Part shown: in pieces, positions 5,743 through 13,247 of the stretch
How positions within the stretch are numbered: the stretch's first letter is position 1
Layout of the letters: every line of letters begins with the position of its first letter
Source: Ferruginibacter sp.
GTDB taxonomy: Bacteria; Bacteroidota; Bacteroidia; Chitinophagales; Chitinophagaceae
Direction of reading: 5' to 3'
Length of the DNA: 13,247 nucleotides
Assembly (NCBI GenBank): GCA_025357775.1
Contig: JANXOQ010000081.1
Location: 1 to 13,247, forward strand
Notes under the pieces: model-generated
Databases searched by the model: none
Seen by the model: the letters and a program-made list of their open reading frames with translations, nothing else
Told to the model about the DNA's origin: nothing
Made by a program: the position numbers and the translations under genes

Positions 5743-8625
5743 TTAGGCCTCCATATAACTCTCCACAGGCTCACAAGTACAAACCAAATTTCTATCCCCA
5801 TAAGTATTATTTACCCTGCTTATGCTTGGCCAAAATTTATTAGCTTTTACATACTCAAGTGGGAAAGCAGCTTGCTCTCTGCTATATGGCCTTGTCCACT
5901 CGTTTGCCATTACAATAAATTGTGTATGTGGTGCATGTTTTAAAATATTATCTACCTTATCAACAGTACCATTTTCTATAGCAGCTATTTCTTTCCTTAT
6001 ACTAATCATCGCATCGCAAAATCTATCTAACTCTGCTTTATCTTCACTTTCTGTAGGCTCTATCATTATTGTTCCAGCCACAGGAAAACTTAAAGTAGGT
6101 GCATGAAAATTATAGTCCATCAAGCGCTTTGCAATATCTTCTGCTTCTATACCTGCACTTGCTTTAAACGGACGTAAATCTACAATAAACTCATGCGCAC
6201 AGGTTCCGTTTTTACCTGTATATAAAATCTTGTAATCATTTTCTAATCTTGCTTTCATGTAGTTTGCATTTAAAATAGCAAACTCTGTACTTTTCTTAAG
6301 CCCAGCAGCACCTAGCATTTTTATATAAGCATAACTTATTAGTAAAATACTTGCACTTCCATAAGGAGCGGCACTAACAGCATGTGTGGATGTAGCAATA
6401 CCTTCTAAATTATAAGAATGCTTTGGTAGAAATGGTTTCAACTTATCGTTTACTCCAATTGGTCCCATGCCAGGGCCGCCACCACCATGTGGTATAGCAA
6501 ATGTTTTATGCAAATTCAAATGGCACACATCAGCACCAATAAGCCCAGGACTTGTAAGCCCAACTTGTGCATTCATATTTGCACCATCCATATAAACCAA
6601 TCCACCATTATCATGTATCAGTTGGCACAAGTCTTTAATCGTTTCTTCAAATACACCATGCGTACTTGGGTAGGTTATCATTAAACCTGCAAGGTTATTT
6701 TTATATTTTTCAACCTGTGCAGCCATATCTGCCATGTCTATATTTCCAGCCTCATCACATTTAGTTACTACCACTTTAAAGCCCGCCATCACTGCACTTG
6801 CAGGGTTTGTGCCATGTGCAGATATTGGTATTAAAATAATATTTCTATGCAAATCTTTTCTATGCTCATGGTATGCACGCATCGTAAGCAAACCTGTGTA
6901 CTCGCCTTGTGCACCACTATTTGGTTGTAGTGATGTGGCAGTAAAACCAGTTACATTGCTCAACCAAGCTTCAAGCTCTGTCAATATTTGTTGGTAACCT
7001 TTCCATTGGCTTGCAGGTGCAAAAGGATGTATATTGCTAAACTCAGGCCAACTCACTGGTATCAATTGTGTAGCGGCATTCAGCTTCATGGTACAACTTC
7101 CAAGGCTTATCATAGAAGTATTTAAACTCAAATCTTTATTCTCTAAACTTTTTATGTAGCGCAACATTTGATGCTCACTTCTGTAACTGTTAAAAATAGG
7201 ATGCGTTAAATATTCAGTTGTTCTTGTAAGCGAAGTAGGAATATTTGTAAGCAACGCATCATGGTTAAAACCAACCCCAGCATTATCATCTCCTTTAGCA
7301 ACTGCAAATATGTGTACAATATCCAACACATCTTTTTGAGATGTAGTTTCATCTAAGCTTATAAATATATTATCAGCAGCATAAAAGAAATTTACCTCCG
7401 CAGCTTCGGCAGCATCTTTTATTTTAGCAAATAGATTGGTTGTTATTTTTAGGGTATCAAAATAAAACTTATTCTCATTTACAAAACCCATTGCAGCCAA
7501 TTCATCACTCAAAGTTTTTGCCAATAAACTTGTGCGTTTAGCAATATTTTTTAAACCATCTGCACCATGATAAATGGCATACATAGCACTCATATTACTT
7601 AGCAATGCTTGTGCCGTACAAATATTACTCGTAGCTTTTTCACGGCGTATATGTTGCTCACGGGTTTGCAATGCCATTCGTAAGCAACGATTACCCTGTG
7701 CATCTATAGTAACACCTATAATGCGACCAGGAATATTTCTTTTAAACTCATCTTTAGTAGCAAAAAAAGCTGCATGAGGGCCACCAAAACCCATTGGCAC
7801 TCCAAATCTTTGTGCCGTACCTATAGCAACATCTGCTCCTAACTCTCCTGGAGGCGTAAGCAAAGTAAGGGACAATAAATCGGTAGCCATTATTACCATT
7901 GTATTAACGGCATGGGCAGCCTCTATAAACTTTCTGTAATCTTCTACTTCACCATTTGCATTTGGATATTGTACTATTGCACCAAAATAGCTTTCGTCTA
8001 GCACAGCTGTTTTATAATCCCCAAAAACCAGTTCTATATTTATAGGTGTAGCTCTTGTAACCAATACGTCTTTTGTTTGTGCAAAAATATTTTCGTCCAC
8101 AAAAAACTTTGGAGAGGTAATATTATCAGTATTTTTATTTTTATGGTTTAGCAACATTGCCATTGCTTCTGCTGCTGCTGTACCTTCATCTAGCAAACTT
8201 GCGTTGGCTACTGGTAAGCCACACAAATCAGATACAATTGTTTGAAAATTTAACAAACTCTGCAAACGCCCTTGTGCTATTTCTGCTTGGTAAGGCGTGT
8301 ATTGTGTATACCAACCTGGGTTTTCAAAAACGGTACGCAATATAACCGACGGCACAATTGTACCATAATACCCTTGCCCCATGTAGGTTTTAAAAACTTT
8401 ATTTAACGAAGCTGTTTTTTTCAATTCCGTTAGGTATTCAAACTCACTCATAGGACCGCCCACTTGCAAATCTTCCTTCATTCTTATTGAAGCAGGAACT
8501 GTTTTAGAAATTAAACTTTCAATATTAGGTTCACCAATAGCAGCAAGCATTTCTGCGGTTTCCATATCACTAGGACCAATGTGTCTTTGTGCAAATTCGT
8601 TTTGTTTTTGTTCAAATAAAGTCAT
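5743..8625 (-). CDS. gcvP: Glycine dehydrogenase (decarboxylating), glycine cleavage P-protein
   Basis: PLP-dependent P-protein of the glycine cleavage system. It decarboxylates glycine and passes the aminomethyl group to the lipoyl arm of GcvH, feeding methylene-tetrahydrofolate. The 960 aa length is that of the fused single-chain type (E. coli 957 aa), and both the N-terminal (about 1-450) and C-terminal (about 470-960) halves are present and in frame. Key segments are the N-terminal FAQRHIGPS at 11-19, YTPYQAEIAQGRLQSLLNFQT in the N-half from 109, and SLGSCTMKLN at 507-516. ISAHGTNPAS lies at 601-610, and HLNLHKTF carries the PLP Schiff-base Lys707, followed by the GGGGPG loop at 714-719. 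The partners gcvT and gcvH are not in this window, so the system is split in this genome. No other ATG competes near the start. A ~350-bp region free of long genes lies upstream. Confidence 0.97.
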   Translation of the reverse strand: MTLFEQKQNEFAQRHIGPSDMETAEMLAAIGEPNIESLISKTVPASIRMKEDLQVGGPMSEFEYLTELKKTASLNKVFKTYMGQGYYGTIVPSVILRTVFENPGWYTQYTPYQAEIAQGRLQSLLNFQTIVSDLCGLPVANASLLDEGTAAAEAMAMLLNHKNKNTDNITSPKFFVDENIFAQTKDVLVTRATPINIELVFGDYKTAVLDESYFGAIVQYPNANGEVEDYRKFIEAAHAVNTMVIMATDLLSLTLLTPPGELGADVAIGTAQRFGVPMGFGGPHAAFFATKDEFKRNIPGRIIGVTIDAQGNRCLRMALQTREQHIRREKATSNICTAQALLSNMSAMYAIYHGADGLKNIAKRTSLLAKTLSDELAAMGFVNENKFYFDTLKITTNLFAKIKDAAEAAEVNFFYAADNIFISLDETTSQKDVLDIVHIFAVAKGDDNAGVGFNHDALLTNIPTSLTRTTEYLTHPIFNSYRSEHQMLRYIKSLENKDLSLNTSMISLGSCTMKLNAATQLIPVSWPEFSNIHPFAPASQWKGYQQILTELEAWLSNVTGFTATSLQPNSGAQGEYTGLLTMRAYHEHRKDLHRNIILIPISAHGTNPASAVMAGFKVVVTKCDEAGNIDMADMAAQVEKYKNNLAGLMITYPSTHGVFEETIKDLCQLIHDNGGLVYMDGANMNAQVGLTSPGLIGADVCHLNLHKTFAIPHGGGGPGMGPIGVNDKLKPFLPKHSYNLEGIATSTHAVSAAPYGSASILLISYAYIKMLGAAGLKKSTEFAILNANYMKARLENDYKILYTGKNGTCAHEFIVDLRPFKASAGIEAEDIAKRLMDYNFHAPTLSFPVAGTIMIEPTESEDKAELDRFCDAMISIRKEIAAIENGTVDKVDNILKHAPHTQFIVMANEWTRPYSREQAAFPLEYVKANKFWPSISRVNNTYGDRNLVCTCEPVESYMEA

Positions 8626-8972
8626 TTAAATAAAATGTTTAGCCACCTAATTCCTACCAAAAGAGGTGATTGTGGAGTATGTTGTTTAATTGATTCTAAT
8701 TAATTATATCATTTTTTTACAAGCAAAGACAGCAACTATGAGCATCTTCTTTTGCGTCGCACATTTCATCTTCAAACCCTTTGGCATCTCATTTATGCTA
8801 TAAATTATGCATTTAATTTGCAAATGAAAATTACGTCAATATATTATGCATAGTTTTTTACAAAATTACGGCAATACTACAATAATAAAAGGATTAGGAT
8901 ATGTTGTGGAAAAGTTAGAAAAATTATACATTTTTTTTGTTTGAGTAGTATCATTAAAAGAATAAATAATAA
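8626..8972. other. gcvP upstream region
   Basis: A 347-bp gap between gcvP and trhO, both on the - strand. It contains a candidate -7 box (8861-8868), two overlapping mini-ORFs on the - strand (8704-8787 and 8717-8764) and a short inverted repeat near the gcvP start (CACCT 8644-8648, AGGTG 8664-8668). I looked for glycine-riboswitch architecture in the leader and did not recognise it. No terminator for trhO is evident. Confidence 0.5.
8861..8868 (-). promoter_or_regulatory. Candidate -7 box for gcvP
   Basis: On the - strand this reads TAATTTTG, a full match to the Bacteroidota consensus TAnnTTTG. It is the only such match in the gcvP upstream region and would give a leader of about 230 nt. 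No good -33 element was seen, so a chance match remains possible. Confidence 0.3.
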
Positions 8973-10034
8973 TTAAAACCCTTTCAAATTTGGCATTCGT
9001 TGCCTAGATTTATTAAAAATCATATTCCCCTTATCTATTCCTTTTCTCAATTCTTTTTGGACTTCTATTGGAAGTGCATTTATTTCTTTACATTTTACAC
9101 TACAGCAACCTTGCATTTTTTGTTTACAATTTTCGCATTGTATAAAAAGCAAGTGGCAGCAATTGTTTAAGCAATTAGTATGTGTATCGGCTGGCTCGCC
9201 GCATTGGTGGCATTTTGCTATTATTTCGTCTGTAATCCGCTCCCCTAGCCTATCGTCAAACACAAAGTTTTTTCCATGAAATTTACTTGGCAGGTTTTCT
9301 TCTTTTATTTTATTAGCATAGTTAATAATACCACCCTCTAAATGATAAACATTTTTAAACTCATTGTGCAACATAATTGCACTTGCTTTTTCGCAACGTA
9401 TGCCACCTGTACAATACATTATTATGTTTTTTTCTTTTGCATCCTTAAGCATATCTACTACCATTGGTATTTGTTGCCTAAAAGTATCGCTTGGTATTTC
9501 TATAGCATTTTCAAACCTACCTACCTCGTATTCATAATGATTGCGCATATCTACCACAATGGTATTTTTATCATTGCTCATTTCATTAAATTCTTGTGGA
9601 TTTACATATTTACCACTATTTGCCATGTTAAAATTTTCATCTATAATACCATCTGCCACTATTTTATCTCTCACTTTTATTTTTAGCACCCAAAAACTTT
9701 TACCCGCAGCAGGTCGCATGTTTTCAGTAGCTTCATGTTGCAATGCAATATTTAATCGTAAGCCTTTTAAACCTTCAGTATATTCTATAATTTCTTTAAA
9801 TTTTGCTGTATTACTTTCTGGAAAACTTACTTGTGCATTTATACCTTCATGCGCTACATATATGCGACCAAAAACTTTTAAAGCTTCAAGGTTTTTATAC
9901 AACTCATCTCTAAAAGCTGTAGGATTTTTTATAAAAAAATAACGATAAAAGGAGATGGTAATGCGTGGCTCGGTTTCTGCCAGCAACAATTTTTTAAGCT
10001 CAGATTGGCTAAGCCTATTGTGCAATACTGCCAT
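8973..10034 (-). CDS. trhO: tRNA uridine(34) hydroxylase TrhO, rhodanese family (YceA/UPF0176)
   Basis: Oxygen-dependent tRNA-modifying enzyme that forms 5-hydroxyuridine at wobble position 34. Residues ~1-100 form the acylphosphatase-like N-domain, and the rhodanese domain spans ~140-255. The active-site loop is [10 protein letters not shown] with catalytic Cys208. The C-terminal cysteine-rich domain has CHQCG (275-279), THTNC (284-288), Cys292/293, CENC (300-303) and CCSVKC (310-315), as in the family. I chose the ATG at 10032-10034 (353 aa) because [13 protein letters not shown] lines up with the E. coli TrhO start MPVLHNRISNDAL. An in-frame ATG at 10071-10073 would add 13 unrelated residues and reach into the divergent purK promoter region. 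The nearby family match ([35 protein letters not shown]) is very close. The gene is divergent from purK. Confidence 0.95.
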   Translation of the reverse strand: MAVLHNRLSQSELKKLLLAETEPRITISFYRYFFIKNPTAFRDELYKNLEALKVFGRIYVAHEGINAQVSFPESNTAKFKEIIEYTEGLKGLRLNIALQHEATENMRPAAGKSFWVLKIKVRDKIVADGIIDENFNMANSGKYVNPQEFNEMSNDKNTIVVDMRNHYEYEVGRFENAIEIPSDTFRQQIPMVVDMLKDAKEKNIIMYCTGGIRCEKASAIMLHNEFKNVYHLEGGIINYANKIKEENLPSKFHGKNFVFDDRLGERITDEIIAKCHQCGEPADTHTNCLNNCCHLLFIQCENCKQKMQGCCSVKCKEINALPIEVQKELRKGIDKGNMIFNKSRQRMPNLKGF

Positions 10035-10127
10035 AATAATTAAATTTGAATGGATGCTTGTATGGCAAACCAAATTTTATTCTAGTAAAGGTATTAATTC
10101 AAAATAAATTTAACAAAAATGCACACT

Positions 10128-10135
10128 TATATTTG
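10128..10135 (+). promoter_or_regulatory. -7 promoter box of purK
   Basis: TATATTTG matches TAnnTTTG exactly. It ends 15 bp before the purK ATG, predicting a start of transcription near 10140 and a leader of only about 10 nt. A weak TTTAAC at 10109-10114 sits where a -33 element would be. The gap is a divergent promoter region shared with trhO, for which I could not find a matching box. Confidence 0.6.
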
Positions 10136-10150
10136 TACAAATAATCAATA

Positions 10151-11278
10151 ATGATAAAAGCAGGTATTTTAGGTGGTGGGCAACTAGGCAGAATGCTATT
10201 ACAAGCAGCAATAAATTACCCTGTGGAAACATTTATTATGGAAAATGATGCAACATGCCCTGCTTCGCATCTTTGCCATCATTTTATTAAAGGTAATATT
10301 ACAAATTTTGATGACGTATATAATTTTGGAAAGATATTAGATGTACTAACCATAGAAATAGAGAATGTAAATGAAGATGCATTGCAAAAATTGGAGGACG
10401 AAGGGTTAAAAATTTTCCCAAATGTGGCGGCTTTAAAAATTATAAAAAACAAAATTTTACAAAAAGAATTTTATAAAAAAATTGAAGTGCCATCTGGTGA
10501 ATTTGTAACAACCAATACCAAAGTTGAATTATTACAACTTGCCAGTTTTTTACCAGCGGTACATAAAATAGCTAAAGGTGGGTACGATGGTAAAGGAGTG
10601 CAGATAATAAAAACAACTGCCGATTTTGAAAATGGTTTTGATGCACCAGCTGTTTTAGAAAAAATGGTTGACATTAAAAAAGAATTATCAATGATTATAG
10701 CGGTAAGCCAAACAGGCGAAACGGTTATATACGAACCTGTAGATATGGTGGTAGACCAAAGACTAAATTTATTGAGCTACCAAATAAGCCCTGCGGTAAT
10801 ACAAGAAAGAATAATGTGGAAAGCAGAAGCAGTAGCTTTAAAAGTAGTAAAAGAATTAAAAAGTGCAGGCATATTTGCCGTAGAATTATTTGTAGATATA
10901 AACGATAATATTTTTGTAAACGAAACTGCCCCAAGGGTGCACAATAGTGGCCACCATAGTATTGAAGCATGCTACAGTAGCCAATTTGATATGCTTTGGA
11001 GAGTATTGCTTAATTATCCATTGGGCAATACAGACCATATACTTCCTTCTGCCATTGTAAACCTTGTAGGTGAGCATGGGCATACGGGTGATGCACATTT
11101 TGAAGGGCTAAACGAAGTGCTGGCAATGGATAATGTATTCGTTCACATTTATGGCAAAAAACAAACCAAACCTGGTAGAAAAATGGGGCATGTAACTATT
11201 TTGAGTAGTGAGCCACGGGAACTGTTGCATAAAGCTAATCAAATAAAGCATTTGGTGAAAGTAATAACACGATTATAA
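10151..11278 (+). CDS. purK: 5-(carboxyamino)imidazole ribonucleotide synthase
   Basis: ATP-grasp enzyme that carboxylates AIR to N5-CAIR with ATP and bicarbonate in de novo purine synthesis; PurE then uses the product. The 375 aa length is normal. The N-terminal dinucleotide-like fold begins GILGGGQLGRM (5-15). The ATP-grasp domain contains KGGYDGKG at 142-149 and AGIFAVELFVD at 239-249. The active-site segment NETAPRVHNSGHHSIEA is at 257-273, and a C-terminal GHVTIL is at 346-351. The start is supported by the promoter box 15 bp upstream and by the glycine-rich loop sitting directly at the N-terminus. purE follows on the same strand after 305 bp. This differs from the tight purE-purK order of many bacteria. 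Confidence 0.97.
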   Translation: MIKAGILGGGQLGRMLLQAAINYPVETFIMENDATCPASHLCHHFIKGNITNFDDVYNFGKILDVLTIEIENVNEDALQKLEDEGLKIFPNVAALKIIKNKILQKEFYKKIEVPSGEFVTTNTKVELLQLASFLPAVHKIAKGGYDGKGVQIIKTTADFENGFDAPAVLEKMVDIKKELSMIIAVSQTGETVIYEPVDMVVDQRLNLLSYQISPAVIQERIMWKAEAVALKVVKELKSAGIFAVELFVDINDNIFVNETAPRVHNSGHHSIEACYSSQFDMLWRVLLNYPLGNTDHILPSAIVNLVGEHGHTGDAHFEGLNEVLAMDNVFVHIYGKKQTKPGRKMGHVTILSSEPRELLHKANQIKHLVKVITRL

Positions 11279-11583
11279 CAATTGTATTATTTAGTGAGAG
11301 TTAGAAAAGATTTTGCCTTTATAATTGATGATTCCCGAAGAACTAACCTAAAGAAGATTCGCCTACTTTAGCCATTTCTTTAAAAGTTTTATTTATTTTA
11401 ATTTTTTTGTTAAGACAAACTCTTAATACATTACTATAAAAAAATCATTAATGAAACTTCATTTCGCAGGCTTAATGATATAAACTAATTGTATTAAACT
11501 ACTTTGAAAAATAAGAAGGGATTTTATTAAAAATATTATCTCTTTGTTAGATTTTAATACCTTAGCCAAAATAAAATTAAAAA
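11279..11583. other. purK-purE spacer
   Basis: A 305-bp AT-rich gap with no gene-like ORF. It holds a weak inverted repeat soon after purK (CTAAAG 11348-11353, CTTTAG 11366-11371), followed by T-rich sequence that could attenuate transcription, and a nested palindrome at 11444-11479. No exact TAnnTTTG box was found before purE; TACTTTG at 11499-11505 is one base too short between the TA and the TTTG. Confidence 0.5.
11444..11479 (+). repeat. Nested inverted repeats upstream of purE
   Basis: The outer arms ATCATTAA (11444-11451) and TTAATGAT (11472-11479) are exact reverse complements. Overlapping the left arm is a compact palindrome AATGAA-AC-TTCATT (11450-11463). The two structures cannot both form, so they could be an operator, alternative leader structures, or chance in AT-rich DNA. 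The element ends 104 bp before the purE ATG. Confidence 0.35.
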
Positions 11584-12075
11584 ATGAAACCAACTGTAGC
11601 AATCATAATGGGAAGTAGCAGTGACCTTGTAGTAATGCAAGCTGCTGCAGATATTTTAAAAGAGTTTGATGTTGTTTATAATATGACTGTAGTATCTGCC
11701 CACCGCACACCTGATAGAATGCGCACTTATGCAATGGATGCAAAAGCGAATGGGATAAAAGTAATAATAGCGGGTGCTGGCGGTGCGGCACATTTACCAG
11801 GTATGGTAGCTGCTTACACAACATTGCCTGTTATTGGTGTGCCTGTAAAATCTAGCAATTCTATTGATGGCTGGGATTCTATCTTATCTATTTTACAAAT
11901 GCCAAACGGTGTACCTGTGGCTACTGTAGCGTTAAACGCTGCAAAAAATGCTGGCATACTTGCTGCGCAAATATTGGCTATTAGTGATAAAGAAGTTTCT
12001 AAAAAACTTGTCTCGTATAAAAAGAGAATGGAAAGGGAAGTATTGAAAATGGCGGATGAAATGCAAGCTTCCTAA
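11584..12075 (+). CDS. purE: N5-carboxyaminoimidazole ribonucleotide mutase
   Basis: Class I PurE moves the carboxyl group of N5-CAIR to give CAIR, the step after PurK in purine synthesis. The 163 aa length fits the family (E. coli 169 aa). Visible motifs are IMGSSSD at 8-14 (phosphate/ribose binding), SAHRTP at 38-43 with the catalytic His40 (E. coli His45), and [12 protein letters not shown] at 63-74. VPVKSS at 87-92 and the C-terminal [23 protein letters not shown] at 109-131 complete the pattern. The ATG is preceded by an A-run, and the glycine/serine motif is at the N-terminus as expected, so the start is secure. The presence of purK upstream supports the N5-CAIR (class I) route and not the direct CO2 route of class II PurE. 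It is convergent with the UbiA-type gene, with 99 bp between the stops. Confidence 0.97.
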   Translation: MKPTVAIIMGSSSDLVVMQAAADILKEFDVVYNMTVVSAHRTPDRMRTYAMDAKANGIKVIIAGAGGAAHLPGMVAAYTTLPVIGVPVKSSNSIDGWDSILSILQMPNGVPVATVALNAAKNAGILAAQILAISDKEVSKKLVSYKKRMEREVLKMADEMQAS

Positions 12076-12174
12076 ATTTCCCATGGGGAACTTGTGTAGT
12101 CTAAAATATTCAGAAATTCTCTTATTATTGAATGGGTAAATGAAATTTAGTTTATAAAATTTCCAACTAATTTT

Positions 12175-13146
12175 TTAGCTATGAAAATTTAAAGTTCCAT
12201 TGCCATTTAAAAACATATCTGCAATTACAAACACTGCAAAAACAACCGATGCAATTCCATTAGCAGTCATAAAAGCAATATTTACTCTGCTTAAATCATT
12301 GGGTTTCACAATTAGATGTTGGTAAATAAGCATACCACAAAACACAGTAGCACCTATCCAATATAACCAACCAAAATGCCAGTAATAACCAGCAAAACTA
12401 ATAGCAATTGCAGCTACTGCATGGAGTACCTCAGAGATGTGCAATGCTTTTGCTTTACCCAAAACAGAAGGTATGGAGTAGAGATTATTTTCTTTATCAA
12501 AAGCTTCGTCTTGCAAGGCAAAAATAATATCAAAACCACTTACCCAACAAACTACTGCAATAGAAAACAAAATAGGTAAAAATGCAAAAGCACCCGTTAC
12601 AGCAAGATACGCTCCTATTGGTGCAAGGCTAAGCCCAATACCCAACACCAAATGGCATAAAAAAGTAAAGCGCTTTGTATAGCTGTAAAATAAAATTACA
12701 AATAAAGCTACAGGGCTCAAATAAAAACAAATTCTATTTATAAAAAAAGCACCTACAATAAAAAGTACACACATTAATATAGTAAAGTACAAAGCATTCT
12801 TTTCTGAAATGATACCCGCTGGTATTTCTCTTACGGCGGTACGTGGGTTTTTTGCATCATATTGTCTATCGAGATAACGATTATATGCCATAGCTGCAGA
12901 TCGAGCAGTTACCATACAAGCAACAACTAATAAAAATTTTACTAACCAATATTTAAAAGTAAACAGTTGTTCCGCCACCTCTCCAAAAAAATTCAATTTA
13001 AAACCTGACAGTTCTGTTAATCCAAAAAAAGTAAGGCTTGGGAAAAGCATTTTTATACCAAGTCCAAATCCAATCAAAGCAAATGGCATGGCAAAAATAG
13101 TATGCGAAAATTTTATAAGGGAAAAGTAGTTTTTTATAGTTGGCAT
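12175..13146 (-). CDS. ubiA: UbiA-superfamily polyprenyltransferase (UbiA/MqnP-like)
   Basis: Integral membrane prenyltransferase that attaches a polyprenyl chain to an aromatic quinone precursor. At 323 aa, about eight or nine membrane segments are visible (near 15-32, 67-85, 118-137, 140-156, 165-182, 187-205, 238-255, 259-277, 289-310). The two Mg-diphosphate motifs are N89-R-Y-L-D93-R-Q-Y-D97 and GFDIIFALQDEAFD at 204-217 (D213, D217). The start IKFSHTIFAMPFALIGF and ARSAAMAYNRYLDRQYDAKNPRTAVREIPAG resemble UbiA and MqnP and not MenA. Bacteroidota generally make menaquinone, so prenylation in a futalosine-type menaquinone route (MqnP role) is the best inference; the symbol is given at family level only. 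Residues ~33-66, between the first two membrane segments, look longer than usual. Nothing notable is seen in the 101 bases upstream to the window end. Confidence 0.85.
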   Translation of the reverse strand: MPTIKNYFSLIKFSHTIFAMPFALIGFGLGIKMLFPSLTFFGLTELSGFKLNFFGEVAEQLFTFKYWLVKFLLVVACMVTARSAAMAYNRYLDRQYDAKNPRTAVREIPAGIISEKNALYFTILMCVLFIVGAFFINRICFYLSPVALFVILFYSYTKRFTFLCHLVLGIGLSLAPIGAYLAVTGAFAFLPILFSIAVVCWVSGFDIIFALQDEAFDKENNLYSIPSVLGKAKALHISEVLHAVAAIAISFAGYYWHFGWLYWIGATVFCGMLIYQHLIVKPNDLSRVNIAFMTANGIASVVFAVFVIADMFLNGNGTLNFHS

Positions 13147-13247
13147 AATATATTATGTAATAGAAATTTTTTATACACTTTTTAATTACTTAAGTATTAT
13201 AGTTCTTTATGTAAGATTTAGATATATTAACAAAAAATAATTTTAGA

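Noticed and set aside
8626..8860. Glycine riboswitch in the gcvP leader
   Set aside because: The expected tandem aptamer architecture was not recognised on the - strand; only short unrelated hairpins are visible.
9342..9942. Open frames on the + strand inside trhO (up to 133 codons)
   Set aside because: They overlap a conserved enzyme gene, have low-complexity aromatic/Cys-rich translations and lack recognisable features.
10035..10073. Upstream in-frame start for trhO adding 13 residues
   Set aside because: The extension has no resemblance to TrhO N-termini, while the internal Met aligns exactly with the family start.
12078..12090. TTCCC-ATG-GGGAA hairpin just after purE as a terminator
   Set aside because: The stem is only 5 bp with a 3-nt loop and no T-run follows.
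12142..12163. GAAATTT/AAATTTC inverted repeat between purE and the ubiA-type gene as a terminator
   Set aside because: The 7-bp stem is almost all A/T and the T-run (12171-12176) is 7 bases away; too weak to annotate, although it may contribute.
1..13247. tRNA, rRNA, insertion sequences, prophage or defence genes
   Set aside because: No transposase, integrase, terminal repeats, tRNA cloverleaf or defence-type protein was recognised; all coding space is metabolic or tRNA-related housekeeping.

Overview
The window is an AT-rich stretch (roughly one third G+C by eye) of ordinary bacterial housekeeping chromosome, with nine complete protein genes and no RNA gene, mobile element or CRISPR array that I could support. 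Several points indicate Bacteroidota, probably a Chitinophagia/Sphingobacteriia-like member. Start codons are preceded by A-rich sequence and not by Shine-Dalgarno sites. At least one very good copy of the Bacteroidota -7 promoter box TAnnTTTG lies just upstream of purK. The protein sequences themselves have the wording of that phylum, and the intergenic spaces carry degenerate short tandem repeats. The species is not identifiable from the sequence alone.

Layout. On the + strand, 74-5386 holds a small LEA14/WHy-type lipoprotein gene, argS (arginyl-tRNA synthetase), pfkA (6-phosphofructokinase) and pyk (pyruvate kinase). A perfect 15-bp inverted repeat follows pyk and probably ends that transcript. 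On the - strand, 5743-10034 holds gcvP (full-length glycine cleavage P-protein) and trhO (rhodanese-family tRNA U34 hydroxylase). trhO is divergent from purK, and the short gap between them contains the purK promoter. On the + strand, purK and purE follow, separated by an unusual ~300-bp gap. Convergent with purE on the - strand is a UbiA-superfamily polyprenyltransferase gene (12175-13146).

How the genes work together. pfkA and pyk encode the two classical committed, largely irreversible steps of glycolysis and sit side by side. purK and purE catalyse consecutive steps that convert AIR to CAIR in de novo purine synthesis. gcvP feeds one-carbon units, which purine synthesis needs, although no operon links them here. 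argS and trhO both act on tRNA. The UbiA-type enzyme most likely prenylates a quinone precursor, probably for menaquinone in this phylum.

The most unusual non-coding structure is the 173-bp pfkA-pyk spacer, which is built almost entirely of degenerate 7-bp tandem units in two blocks of different consensus. I found no sign of a previously undescribed multi-gene system. The second-look items are mostly intergenic.
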